Source: Glaciecola amylolytica (GTDB taxonomy: Bacteria; Bacteroidota; Bacteroidia; Flavobacteriales_D; Crocinitomicaceae). Taken from it: DNA of 64,000 bases. The notes below the pieces were generated by a model, which worked only from the letters and a program-made list of their open reading frames with translations, searched no databases and was not told where the DNA came from. Within the stretch, counting starts at the first letter, position 1. Each line of letters starts with the position of its first letter. Below are positions 1 to 8,511 of the stretch, one piece after another. Made by a program: the position numbers and the translations under genes. Location: contig CP034120.1 of assembly GCA_003856375.1 (NCBI GenBank), positions 3,405,501 through 3,469,500 of the forward strand, written 5' to 3'.

Positions 1-1181
1 ATCGCATTCAATACATCTGGTTTTTCACCAAATTTCTCTGCGATTTTCATTCCCAGGATAGCATGCGGCAATTCTGGTTCTTCGTCCGGAACTTTACCGA
101 TATCGTGCAATAATCCGGCGCGTTTCGCAACCTTCACATTCAATCCTAATTCGGCAGCCATAATTGCACAAAGATTGGCTACTTCGCGGCTATGCTGCAA
201 CAAGTTTTGTCCGTAAGACGAACGGTATTTCATACGTCCGACCATACGAATCAATTCAGGATGCAATCCGTGAATTCCCAAGTCGATACACGTTCTTCTT
301 CCGGTTTCAGCGATTTCTTCTTCCAACGATTTTTTCGTTTTGGAAACGACTTCTTCGATTCGCGCAGGGTGAATACGACCATCCGAAACCAATTGATGCA
401 ATGCCAATCGTGCAATTTCTCTTCTGACAGGGTCGAAACAAGAAAGGATAATTGCTTCAGGAGTATCGTCTACAATGATTTCAACTCCGGTTGCAGCTTC
501 AAGTGCGCGGATATTTCGTCCTTCACGCCCAATGATTCTTCCTTTTACTTCATCTGAATCGATGTTAAACACAGAAACTGCGTTTTCAACCGCCTGCTCT
601 GAAGCCACACGTTGAATCGTTTGAATCACGATTCGTTTTGCTTCGCGATTCGCATTCAATTTCGCTTCCTCCGTAATTTCCTTGATGTGTGCCATTGCAG
701 AAGTTCTCGCTTCGTCTTTCAACGACTCCATCAACAGGTTCTTCGCATCTTCGATCGACATTCCCGTAATCTTCGTTAGCTCAGCAACACGTTTCTGGTG
801 CATTTTATCTAACTCCTGATGACGAATTTCATTGGCTTCAACTTTACTTGCCAATTCTGCCTGTAAACGATCCGTATCTTTTTCTTTTCTGGAAACTTCT
901 TCGATTTTCTGAGTCAGTGATTTTTCTTTGCTTTTCACTCTGTCTTCATTCGACTGCATACGTCTTTCACGTTCTTTCACGTTTTCCTCATGCTCTTCTT
1001 TCAATTTCAGGAAGCGTTCCTTTGCTTGAAGAATCTTATCTTTTTTCATCGCTTCTCCTTCCAGATCAGCTTCTCTCAAGATTTGTTCTTTTCGTTTCTT
1101 AAGCATCGTATTCTGGATAATGAAAGTAGCGACACCACCTCCTATTAACCCGATCAATGCTCCAATAATTACATTTACCAT
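1..1181 (-). CDS. rny: Ribonuclease Y, partial (C-terminus beyond left edge)
   Basis: Membrane-anchored endoribonuclease that starts mRNA decay. I translated the open frame from ATG at 1181 to the left edge: 393 codons without a stop, compared with about 520 in the full family. In order there is an N-terminal membrane helix with a glycine-rich stretch (residues 4-22), a long charged coiled coil (28-170), a KH domain with the GREGRN loop (218-223) and the start of the HD phosphohydrolase domain (H330 and the HD pair H359-D360). It lies downstream of zapA on the same strand. A terminator-like hairpin ends only 12 bases before its start codon, so expression probably depends on read-through (inference). 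The identification is secure; the protein is cut only by the window edge. Confidence 0.97.
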   Translation of the reverse strand, partial: MVNVIIGALIGLIGGGVATFIIQNTMLKKRKEQILREADLEGEAMKKDKILQAKERFLKLKEEHEENVKERERRMQSNEDRVKSKEKSLTQKIEEVSRKEKDTDRLQAELASKVEANEIRHQELDKMHQKRVAELTKITGMSIEDAKNLLMESLKDEARTSAMAHIKEITEEAKLNANREAKRIVIQTIQRVASEQAVENAVSVFNIDSDEVKGRIIGREGRNIRALEAATGVEIIVDDTPEAIILSCFDPVRREIARLALHQLVSDGRIHPARIEEVVSKTKKSLEEEIAETGRRTCIDLGIHGLHPELIRMVGRMKYRSSYGQNLLQHSREVANLCAIMAAELGLNVKVAKRAGLLHDIGKVPDEEPELPHAILGMKIAEKFGEKPDVLNA

Positions 1182-1193
1182 AGTTTCTTAAAT

Positions 1194-1238
1194 AAAAAAA
1201 TCCCACTGCTTACGAGGATGTTACGTAAACAAGTGAGA
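1194..1238 (-). terminator. Terminator-like hairpin between zapA and rny
   Basis: On the minus strand a 7-bp stem (1232-1238 with 1201-1207, one G-U pair) continues, after a small internal loop, into a 5-bp stem TTACG/CGTAA with a 9-nt loop. It is followed directly by seven T residues (1194-1200). This is a normal intrinsic-terminator shape. It is unusual because the rny ATG lies 12 bases beyond the T run, and I see no TAnnTTTG box in that gap. It could therefore be an attenuator for rny rather than a simple end of the zapA transcript. Confidence 0.65.
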
Positions 1239-1261
1239 AACAATTCTGCGTGATAGCTCAA

Positions 1262-1558
1262 TCAATTCAATGCATCCAGGTCATCCGAAAGCGCTTTCAA
1301 AGCTGCTGTGGCTTCCGAATAATCAGCCGGAGGAGCAGGTGCATTTGCTGCAGGTGCTTTTCCTCCTCGTGTAGACAATTGCAGAGCGGTCATTGCCAGC
1401 AAGTCTTGCATATCACGAACAGCAAAGTTATCTTGTAGTTGTTTGATTGCTTTATTGATATCTTCAGCAGCACGTTGTACTTTTTCAACTTCCGATTCCT
1501 GGACAGTTAAAGGGTACGTGCGGCCTGCAACCACTACTTTTAAAGATACTTTACTCAT
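1262..1558 (-). CDS. zapA: Cell division protein ZapA
   Basis: 98-residue ZapA-family protein. Members bind FtsZ and promote bundling of Z-ring protofilaments in the cytoplasm. The N-terminal beta region (VSLKVVVAGRTYPLTV) and following helix (EVEKVQRAAEDINKAIKQL) match the family, and the C-terminal half is helical with an alanine/proline-rich stretch near the end. The ATG overlaps the stop of the upstream coiled-coil gene by eight bases (1551-1558), which suggests translational coupling. Both genes probably use the promoter at 1879-1908. A coiled-coil gene, zapA, then rny is an order commonly seen in Bacteroidota. Confidence 0.9.
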   Translation of the reverse strand: MSKVSLKVVVAGRTYPLTVQESEVEKVQRAAEDINKAIKQLQDNFAVRDMQDLLAMTALQLSTRGGKAPAANAPAPPADYSEATAALKALSDDLDALN

Positions 1559-1862
1559 TCGCTATTTTTAATTGTTGAATGCAGAAATCAATCTCTTTCA
1601 CAAGTACGTCGATCTCAACTCCATTGGTCGAAACAGGCGGTACTTGAACTTGTTCACGCGCTTGGCTTAATTCTGTTTTCAGATTTTGGAGTTCATCCTC
1701 CATCACCTTTTTCTGATTTTGAACCTCAGAAACCTCAGCATTAAGACGATTAATTTCATCTGTCATAGAACGAACGCGCTCTCTTTCAGCAACCAGCGAC
1801 TGGTGTAACTGACGAGATTTCGCGCCAATCTGTTCAATTAAAGATTTCAACTCAGACGTCAT
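1551..1862 (-). CDS. Small coiled-coil protein upstream of zapA
   Basis: 103 residues, almost entirely predicted coiled coil (about 5-70, with heptad-like leucine, isoleucine and valine spacing), then a short proline/valine linker and a C-terminal helix ending IDFCIQQLKIANE. There is no signal peptide. I do not recognise a named family. It is the first gene after a consensus promoter and overlaps zapA by eight bases, so the two products are probably made together. A role beside ZapA in division, as ZapB has in Proteobacteria, is plausible but rests only on gene order and the coiled coil. The ATG at 1862 lies 16 bases after the -7 box. Confidence 0.85.
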   Translation of the reverse strand: MTSELKSLIEQIGAKSRQLHQSLVAERERVRSMTDEINRLNAEVSEVQNQKKVMEDELQNLKTELSQAREQVQVPPVSTNGVEIDVLVKEIDFCIQQLKIANE

Positions 1863-1878
1863 CCAATAAGCGTTTGTA

Positions 1879-1908
1879 CAAAAATAACAGGTAAAACCAA
1901 TTCTACAA
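1879..1908 (-). promoter_or_regulatory. Bacteroidetes-type promoter for coiled-coil/zapA operon
   Basis: Minus strand: TTG (1906-1908), exactly 19 bases, then TATTTTTG (1879-1886). This matches the Bacteroidetes primary-sigma consensus TTG-N19-TAnnTTTG. The predicted transcription start is around 1872, about ten bases before the ATG at 1862, giving a very short leader. Confidence 0.75.
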
Positions 1909-2094
1909 CAATTTTATGGGAAGTTGTGAACACTTTTTTGGTGAGACCTCCAAAATTGGTTCGGCCTTGAGCATTTTAAACGGATCAATTCCAGTAAAAT
2001 AAGTATTAAGCAGATACTGCCAGGTATTTTCTTGCTTCTAAAACTTAGATTGGTTATTCTGTTCAGCACCTTTTTTAAACCACTACTGATTTGA

Positions 2095-3339
2095 CTAAGC
2101 CTGAGCGTTCTTTTCCCGATTCTGAAGATAAGCGGTAAACAAGCAAAAAAGCAGCACATAGAATACGATCCCGCTTTGCCGTTGAAATATGGATTCAAAA
2201 AGACAATTGAATGCTAAACTAAAGGTCAGCCAAAACAATAGCCCAAAACGATATTTCTTAGCCATTTTAAAATAACACACGAAGATGGCACAGAAAATAA
2301 GGAGTCCAATAATTCCTAACTCAATGGCAACCTGCAAAAACTGATTGTGCGGATTATATTTCAAATCAGCGTAATCGCCCAGGTTTTTATCCCTTAATCT
2401 CTTCCCTAACTTATCATCGAAATTGGCTGTTCCGGATCCCATCGGATGTTCCAGAAACTCCTGCGTTGAAACAGTCCACATTAATAATCTTGTTTGGTTT
2501 CCGGATGGTTTGGTTCTTACTTTTTCAAAAATGGAATTTGGATTTTGAATATATGCTTTCGCATCATTTAAAGTCTCATCAACTTCTATCTGAACATGGA
2601 TATTTGCATAATAAGCTCCTATCGGGATCAGCGGCAAGAATATTAATACAACAAAAAACCAAACTTTCGAAAGTTTCCGATAAAAGTATCGGATGAATAT
2701 CACACCGATCAGTATCAAAAAGAACAGCAGTGAAGCAAAGGAAAAACAAAACAATAAATTGATACACGTCAGCAAGAAATATCCTCCAAGTGTCCAGGAA
2801 TTGAAAAATTTCCAGTTTTTCTTCGTTCCTTCTCTCACCATCAGGAATGCAATAGTAATAAATGCTGCAAAATAAGTTGGATGGTGGATATATGAATAAT
2901 TAGAACTTCCGAAACTGTTATTGAAATCATCGGTCAATTGATAAACCTGAATCCCATGAATGACTGATAAAATTGTTAACACGATTGTTCCCAGTACCAG
3001 ACCCAGTGTAATTATCCGTAAGTCTATCCGGCGCTGAAACCGAAAAGAAAACAATACCGGAAAGATGACCAATACCATTTTTCGCTCCAGATAACCTAAT
3101 GCATCATGGAGATGATCCGTAAAAAACACCCCTGCTGCATATGCCAGATAAAGTAAAACGAAAATCAGCAAAGCCGGTGAAAAGACAAATTTCATCTGCT
3201 TTCGGACAATCTGAACAACAGTAAAAAGGATCAATAGAATAACGAAAAGACTAATTGATTTCGGAGCAAAGCAAAAACATGCCAAAGCACTCGCTAACAA
3301 ATATTCGTACCAATTTTCCGCACTACTTTTTAAATTCAT
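2095..3339 (-). CDS. O-antigen ligase/polymerase family membrane protein
   Basis: 414 residues with about eleven hydrophobic segments and a larger extracytoplasmic loop (roughly residues 245-345). The loop holds features typical of Wzy/WaaL (Wzy_C) proteins: HPMGSGTANF, then YNPHNQFLQVAIELGIIGLL just before a membrane segment. Such proteins either polymerise O-antigen repeat units or ligate glycan to lipid A; sequence alone does not tell which. It is the last gene of the polysaccharide group and lies 42 bases after the GT4 gene. A second protein of the same superfamily is encoded at 5528-6829. The 232 bases on its 3' side (1863-2094) contain the zapA-operon promoter and nothing else I can identify. 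Confidence 0.85.
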   Translation of the reverse strand: MNLKSSAENWYEYLLASALACFCFAPKSISLFVILLILFTVVQIVRKQMKFVFSPALLIFVLLYLAYAAGVFFTDHLHDALGYLERKMVLVIFPVLFSFRFQRRIDLRIITLGLVLGTIVLTILSVIHGIQVYQLTDDFNNSFGSSNYSYIHHPTYFAAFITIAFLMVREGTKKNWKFFNSWTLGGYFLLTCINLLFCFSFASLLFFLILIGVIFIRYFYRKLSKVWFFVVLIFLPLIPIGAYYANIHVQIEVDETLNDAKAYIQNPNSIFEKVRTKPSGNQTRLLMWTVSTQEFLEHPMGSGTANFDDKLGKRLRDKNLGDYADLKYNPHNQFLQVAIELGIIGLLIFCAIFVCYFKMAKKYRFGLLFWLTFSLAFNCLFESIFQRQSGIVFYVLLFCLFTAYLQNREKNAQA

Positions 3340-3381
3340 TAGATTACCTGTTCAAATTAGGGGTGATTATCAGAAAGAAAG

Positions 3382-4458
3382 TTAATGCCTTTTTAGTAAT
3401 TCAGCATACTTCTCTTCTACCACTTTCATGTTGTTTGACCAAATTCCTTTTTCTTCAAAAATCTGCCGATTAACCGGTGTGGCATTTTTTTGAAATTCTT
3501 CATGGTTCAGGTACACTTTCCTGATTTTATCTGCTAAATCTTCTGCATCATTTGTTTTTACAAGAAATCCATTAAAACCATCCTTAACCCATGGAAGATT
3601 GGCTGGCAGATCGGTTACAATGCAAAACACATCGCATCCGATTGCTTCATTTAAGGAATTACTACTTCCATCAGAAAGAGACACTGAAACATAGACATGA
3701 GAATCTCTCAAAACCTGCGCAATATCTGTTTGATTCATCCTGCCTTTGAAAAAGACTATTTCATTTAGTCCCAAATCGGCAGTTAAAATCTCCAGTTCTT
3801 CTTTTAAACTACCCAAACCAAAAAGGTTTACGTGCAGATTTGGTATTTCGTCTTTCACCCGTTTAACAGCATGCAGAAGATGTGGAATATTGTATACTTC
3901 TTCGAAATTTCGAGTGCTCGTAATTACAAATTTATCAGCAGAAAGATTTTTACCTGTTGAATTAAAAATACTTGGATCAACACCAAAAGGAAGGACTGAT
4001 AATTTAGACATTTCCACTCCAATATCTCTTGCAGATTCACGCATTTGCTCAGACATCACAATGATCCATTTTGCTTTTTTAAATGCAAATCGCAGTGCTT
4101 TTTGGTAAGTGAACGATTTCTTTCCACTCAGCAACAAATCGGAACCCAAAGCACTTACAACATATCTTTTATGACCTGCCAATGCTCCGATAACACCATA
4201 ACTGGTTGCATAAAGCGAATGAAAAATATCCGGATTAATTTTTTTTACTAATTTTCTTACTTTCCAAAAGCGGGTGATCAAATGCCAATTACCGCCAGTA
4301 ACTTTAATTTTGCCCCCATCAACAACGTGAATATGGATATTCGGAATAGTAGTATGAGAAAACGTAATCAAATGCACTTCGTATCCTAATGAATAAAAAT
4401 ATTCGCACCACCTGATGGTATGAATACTTTCACCATCTGCAAAAAAACAAATCCTCAT
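3382..4458 (-). CDS. Glycosyltransferase family 4
   Basis: 358-residue GT-B-fold retaining glycosyltransferase, predicted to transfer a sugar from a nucleotide donor during surface-polysaccharide assembly at the cytoplasmic membrane. The N-terminal half starts MRICFFADGESIHTIRW, typical of GT4. The donor-binding half contains VLPFGVDPSIF (155-165) and FGLGSLKEEL. The usual EX7E motif is seen as DX7E (D263 to E271), with aspartate in place of the first glutamate. Sugar specificity cannot be read from the sequence. The 186-base gap upstream (4459-4644) suggests a possible separate promoter, but I could not find a convincing one. Confidence 0.9.
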   Translation of the reverse strand: MRICFFADGESIHTIRWCEYFYSLGYEVHLITFSHTTIPNIHIHVVDGGKIKVTGGNWHLITRFWKVRKLVKKINPDIFHSLYATSYGVIGALAGHKRYVVSALGSDLLLSGKKSFTYQKALRFAFKKAKWIIVMSEQMRESARDIGVEMSKLSVLPFGVDPSIFNSTGKNLSADKFVITSTRNFEEVYNIPHLLHAVKRVKDEIPNLHVNLFGLGSLKEELEILTADLGLNEIVFFKGRMNQTDIAQVLRDSHVYVSVSLSDGSSNSLNEAIGCDVFCIVTDLPANLPWVKDGFNGFLVKTNDAEDLADKIRKVYLNHEEFQKNATPVNRQIFEEKGIWSNNMKVVEEKYAELLKRH

Positions 4459-4644
4459 AAATTCATTTGTGAATACACGTTGTTCTAATTTGATTATTTG
4501 TCAAAATTTTGCTTGACAGGACTAAATTAATTATTAATTGGCTATCTGGAAACAATTTGACGATTCAATCCGTTGCTTTGCCAATTAAAGTCTCAGATCT
4601 TTAACCTGTTATTTTTGCTTATCGGGATCCAACCTGATTTCATT

Positions 4645-5562
4645 TCAGGTTATTCCTTGCGGAGGATTTACGACACGAGGCACCGTATAGATATAAGCCT
4701 TCAATTTCAAATAATAGGTTTTATTAAAAGGAGAAAGAATTCCTAAGATGATAATCTTTGAAAAAACGTGTGCGAGACTAATAGAAATAATCGCAAATGT
4801 TTCCGGCTTTGAATGGTGTTTTTTGAAAAACTTAACCTTGTTATATACCTGATTCGAAATGGAAATATTGTAATTTTTCCTGGCACTTTGTCCAATATGA
4901 TGAATCAGCTTCGTTTCAGGAAAATAAAGGCATTTGAACTGATTGTGATTTGCTCTCCAGCAAAACTCCACATCTTCAATCCAAAACATGGTTTCATCCA
5001 GTGTTCCGATTTTATCAAGAAGTTCCTTTCTGAAAAACAGGGCTGCTCCGGAAAAGGTTTCACCTTCAAAAATTTCATTGAAATTTTTATCGCGGTAGTT
5101 TTTCTTTTTCAGGAAAGGTCTGAGATAAAATGATTCGCAAAATACGGAAGTAATTGTCGGATATCTCCAGGCACTTTGCTGCCAGCTTCTATCTGAATTC
5201 ATTAATCCGGGAGCTAAAAGCCACGCATCTGAATGCTTATCAAGATAATCTCTCATGAGTCCGATCGCGTTGTCCTCAAACTCCGTATCCGGGTTCAACA
5301 TAAAAATGTATTCACCTGTTGCAAGTTCAAAACCTTGATTATTCCCTTTTGGAAAACCTGCATTAAAATCATTCTCAAGTAAAATAACCTGCGGAAATTC
5401 ACTTTTTATTGCATTACAGGAATCATCTGCCGAATGATTATCCACAACAATTACTTCCAGATTTTCTGAAGGGTTATACTTATAAAGTGTTCGAAGACTT
5501 GTAAGAATTAAGTCTTTCACGTTATAATTAACTATGACTACCGAAACCTTCTTTATTGACAT
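4645..5562 (-). CDS. Glycosyltransferase family 2
   Basis: 305-residue GT-A-fold inverting glycosyltransferase resembling dTDP-rhamnosyl and related transferases. Visible motifs are VVIVNYN (8-14), VVDNHSADDS (39-48), the metal-binding DXD-like site NPDTE (D92) and the acidic pair WIEDVEF (E196-D197) that usually supplies the catalytic base. The C-terminus (about 245-285) is hydrophobic and may bind the membrane. The ATG at 5562 lies inside the 3' end of the polymerase gene, a 35-base overlap, so translation of the two is probably coupled. A weak hairpin (4633-4649) overlaps the stop codon. Confidence 0.9.
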   Translation of the reverse strand: MSIKKVSVVIVNYNVKDLILTSLRTLYKYNPSENLEVIVVDNHSADDSCNAIKSEFPQVILLENDFNAGFPKGNNQGFELATGEYIFMLNPDTEFEDNAIGLMRDYLDKHSDAWLLAPGLMNSDRSWQQSAWRYPTITSVFCESFYLRPFLKKKNYRDKNFNEIFEGETFSGAALFFRKELLDKIGTLDETMFWIEDVEFCWRANHNQFKCLYFPETKLIHHIGQSARKNYNISISNQVYNKVKFFKKHHSKPETFAIISISLAHVFSKIIILGILSPFNKTYYLKLKAYIYTVPRVVNPPQGIT

Positions 5563-6829
5563 TCTCTTTTTGTTTCAATTTGAATACAAATAGTCCAAGT
5601 AAAAACCAATACAAGTAACTAAACAAATAAAAATCTAATGCATTACTGGTAACATTGACCAAACCGGTAACCACAAAAATGATAAAAACAGCACTCACAA
5701 TATCGCTCGTATTTCTCCGGATCGCCCGGATCATGCTGATGAAGAACGTAAGTGCCAATCCCAGATACATTATTAATGCGGGAATTCCTGTTTCGATCAT
5801 TAATTTGAAGTACCAGCCATCCGTTGAAGCGAAAGAAACACCGGGTGTACCGGGTGGAAATAATTGGACTGCCGTATGTCCGGCTTTACCAAGTCCTAAG
5901 CCCATCGGATTGTGTTTTGCCGAATGAATTACTTCAGTCCATAACCCTACCCGGGTATTAGACTTCTCAAGACTTGCCGTTTGTTTCGATGAGAGGAAAA
6001 ACCATTCCAGTATTTCTGAAAACTTGGGTACAAACAGATAGAAAAGAGTTAACTCTAAAAGTAAAATTCCCAAAATAATGAGTTTAAACTTTCGATTTTT
6101 TCCAACAAGCAGAAGTAATAATATAAAAGCAATAACAGAAGCAATCATCGGTCCTCTTGAAACACTAAAAAAAACAGCGTTTACAGTGATCAATGAAAAA
6201 AGCAAGGCAACATTATTTCCTGTTTTCAAATAGCGGTAAGTCCAATAACAAAAAGCACTAAGCATAAGCATTGCAAATACTACAGGAGTCCACAGGATGG
6301 AAGTCATCCGAACAAAATTGATTGCGGATGTCACAATAGGTTCGTCCGTAGACAACTTATGGAAATACACATGGACTTCCGGGAAGAAGAAATAAATCAG
6401 GAATCCGATAACTGCAACGAAAACCAGCACTTTGAAAAACCCATGAAAAACCCTTTCCAAATCCACTTTCTTATCCCAATAATAGGAGCAGACAAAGTAG
6501 GCCAACATGGGTAAATAGGTTAGTCGAAAACCATATATACTTGCTTTTAAATCATGTGCATTGTAAAATCCTATCAGGATATTGAACAGAAAATAAATCA
6601 GTACCAACTTATCCAATAAATGCGTTTTCCGGTTCTGATCCTTTACTGTAGCGAAAAGAAACCAAGCCAGAATAACTGCAAACAAAATTTCAGGTATTAG
6701 TCCGACTAACAAACTGATTCCTGTTACATGTCCTGAGCCTAGAAGAAGAAGTCTTATCGTTGGAAAAAAAACCAGCACACTCAAAAAAATGCTAATCTGA
6801 TTTGATTTAAGATAATTATAAATGTTCAT
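5528..6829 (-). CDS. O-antigen polymerase/ligase family membrane protein
   Basis: 433 residues with about eleven membrane segments. SVSRGPMIA (203-211) and the periplasmic-loop motif HNPMGLGLGKAG followed by FKLMIETGIPALIMYLG are characteristic of the O-antigen polymerase/ligase superfamily. Together with the protein at 2095-3339, the locus has two members, which would fit one repeat-unit polymerase (Wzy) and one ligase (WaaL); this split is inference. It starts eight bases after the flippase stop and overlaps the downstream GT2 by 35 bases, so the three genes look like one transcription unit. Confidence 0.85.
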   Translation of the reverse strand: MNIYNYLKSNQISIFLSVLVFFPTIRLLLLGSGHVTGISLLVGLIPEILFAVILAWFLFATVKDQNRKTHLLDKLVLIYFLFNILIGFYNAHDLKASIYGFRLTYLPMLAYFVCSYYWDKKVDLERVFHGFFKVLVFVAVIGFLIYFFFPEVHVYFHKLSTDEPIVTSAINFVRMTSILWTPVVFAMLMLSAFCYWTYRYLKTGNNVALLFSLITVNAVFFSVSRGPMIASVIAFILLLLLVGKNRKFKLIILGILLLELTLFYLFVPKFSEILEWFFLSSKQTASLEKSNTRVGLWTEVIHSAKHNPMGLGLGKAGHTAVQLFPPGTPGVSFASTDGWYFKLMIETGIPALIMYLGLALTFFISMIRAIRRNTSDIVSAVFIIFVVTGLVNVTSNALDFYLFSYLYWFLLGLFVFKLKQKENVNKEGFGSHS

Positions 6830-6837
6830 TTCTTTTA

Positions 6838-8121
6838 TTAACTGCGAATAGATAATGTGGAATCATAGAATTTAGAAATTCGAATAATCCAGATAATAAG
6901 CACGAATATAAGTAAAACTTGCAAGGTTGAAACCGATAAGAGGATCAACCCTAAATTCCATTTGAGAGAGGAACCAAGAATGAAAACAAGAAAAATAGAA
7001 GTGCTGCTTACGATAGAAAACCCCAATAAGATGTGATGTCTGTTGAATATCAGCGGTATCTGAGAAAGCGGTGCCCGAATGAAATCAATGCAAACCCAAG
7101 CGGCTAAGTATCGAGAATAGATTCCCGATCCCTGCCATTCTTTCCCATATACAAATGAGAACAATTGCGGGCCGGCTAATACCAAAATGATGAAAACAGG
7201 AGCAATCACCAAACAGCTCATTTTGATCGTTCTTCTGACAAGAGGAATCAGTTTTTCCTTTCGATGAATTAATGAATTTGCCTCCTGATAAAAAACCTGG
7301 GCTATTGCTGTTCCAATAAATCCCATCGGTAGAAACAAGATACGAATTGCCAACGAAAAAACACCTACATAGTAATCACCGAACAGGAATGCAATGATAT
7401 AAATCAATCCGTTAATTTGCAGCGCATCAAGTAAGGCCTGGAAAGTGTTTATCAATGGAAAACGGGCATATTTTTTTCCAACGAACAACATTCTGTTAAT
7501 GGTAATTCCTTTCCTAATTAACCGAAAATCTGCTTTTATTTGATAAATCGCAACAATTAATGATACTAATCCGGACCCCAGATAAGCAAGCAAAACCCCA
7601 TTCACCGGAAAACGAGTTAAACTAGTGAAAATCGAAAATATATTATTTAAAAGTGATTGTGAGATCCTGAATGTGGCTATTTCCCGGTATCTTTTTCTTC
7701 GGTTATTCCACGCAATGAGTGATTGACTTACACCCACGATAAAGACAAATACAGGCAGCAAATAATACCATACACCCAATTTGCCACCCCAGCCAACCAA
7801 CGATAACAGGAATAAAACTCCGTAGAAGGCAATCGCAAAACCCAGATTTACAAGAATAGAAAGCCCTAATAAGTTAATGGCATCTACATTTCGTTTCGGA
7901 ACTAATAGTGCTACATCGTATTTGCCTCCGGAAATCAAAGCAATTACACCATAAATGGAACTTACCAATGCGAAAAAGCCCCACTCCTCCTGCGTAAACA
8001 ATCTTTGAACAATTGGCGAAAATGCAATTGTTAAAAGCTGAGCTATCGCAGTACCTGTAATTAATTTCAGAATATTCTTAACGAATTCAGACCGATTTTT
8101 GAGATTCAGCTTGCTCCCCAA
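6838..8121 (-). CDS. Polysaccharide flippase (Wzx/MATE-like)
   Basis: 427 residues with twelve or more hydrophobic segments. The N-terminal region (VQRLFTQEEWGFFALVSSIYGVIALISGGKYDVALLVPK) is typical of the polysaccharide biosynthesis/flippase superfamily, which moves lipid-linked repeat units across the inner membrane. No ATG exists near the start. The frame opens after a stop at 8140-8142, so the likely start is TTG at 8121, with the ATT codons further upstream (8127-8134) as weaker options. It is the first gene of the polysaccharide group and lies 23 bases after the DUF3467 gene, which may share its promoter. Confidence 0.9.
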   Translation of the reverse strand: MGSKLNLKNRSEFVKNILKLITGTAIAQLLTIAFSPIVQRLFTQEEWGFFALVSSIYGVIALISGGKYDVALLVPKRNVDAINLLGLSILVNLGFAIAFYGVLFLLSLVGWGGKLGVWYYLLPVFVFIVGVSQSLIAWNNRRKRYREIATFRISQSLLNNIFSIFTSLTRFPVNGVLLAYLGSGLVSLIVAIYQIKADFRLIRKGITINRMLFVGKKYARFPLINTFQALLDALQINGLIYIIAFLFGDYYVGVFSLAIRILFLPMGFIGTAIAQVFYQEANSLIHRKEKLIPLVRRTIKMSCLVIAPVFIILVLAGPQLFSFVYGKEWQGSGIYSRYLAAWVCIDFIRAPLSQIPLIFNRHHILLGFSIVSSTSIFLVFILGSSLKWNLGLILLSVSTLQVLLIFVLIIWIIRISKFYDSTLSIRS

Positions 8122-8144
8122 TTTATTCTGATTAATTACTTAAT

Positions 8145-8453
8145 TTATGCCTGATTATTTGTTCCGCTAAAATTCATCGGAGGAAACGGAGGAGTATCTG
8201 TGTCATTAATGACTCCGTTCATTTGCTCATACTTTTGAATATTTTCAGCCAAAGCACGCATCAAACGTTTTGCATTTTGCGGCGACATAATCACGCGGGA
8301 GCGCACTTTTGCCTTAGGCATTCCGGGCATCATCTGAACAAAATCCGCTACAAATTCAGCCTGAGAATGTGTTATGATTGCCAAATTGGAATAAACTCCT
8401 TCCGCCAATTCCTCATTCAGCTCAATATTAATTTGATTTTCGTTGTTTTCCAT
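8145..8453 (-). CDS. DUF3467 domain protein
   Basis: 102-residue cytoplasmic protein matching DUF3467. It has the central GVYSNLAIITHSQAEFVADFVQMMPG stretch (residues 19-44) followed by KVRSRVIMSPQNAKRLMRALAENI. The fold is small, probably beta strands followed by a helix, and no biochemical role is established. It is divergent from the DMT transporter gene with only 58 bases between the start codons. It may be co-transcribed with the downstream flippase, but the gene is widespread and not specifically linked to polysaccharide loci. Confidence 0.88.
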   Translation of the reverse strand: MENNENQINIELNEELAEGVYSNLAIITHSQAEFVADFVQMMPGMPKAKVRSRVIMSPQNAKRLMRALAENIQKYEQMNGVINDTDTPPFPPMNFSGTNNQA

Positions 8454-8499
8454 AGGACGAAAATACTAAAAGCTTTCCTTAATTCCAGATAACTATCGC

Positions 8500-8507
8500 T
8501 AATTTTG
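8500..8507 (+). promoter_or_regulatory. -7 box for the DMT transporter gene
   Basis: TAATTTTG fits the TAnnTTTG consensus and ends only four bases before the ATG at 8512. I see no clear TTG at the expected -33 position. If the box is used, transcription starts at or within a few bases of the ATG, so the message would be leaderless, or translation would begin at the later ATG at 8539. Confidence 0.5.
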
Positions 8508-8511
8508 TGCT

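Noticed and set aside
164-557. Open frames on the plus strand opposite rny
   Set aside because: They are antisense to the well-conserved KH/HD region of rny and have no family resemblance or promoter.
1182-1300. 6S RNA between zapA and rny
   Set aside because: ssrS is next to zapA in Proteobacteria, but here the gap is only 80 bases, and I could not find a 5' arm to close a 6S-like stem with a large central bulge. The visible structure is a 45-base terminator-like hairpin.
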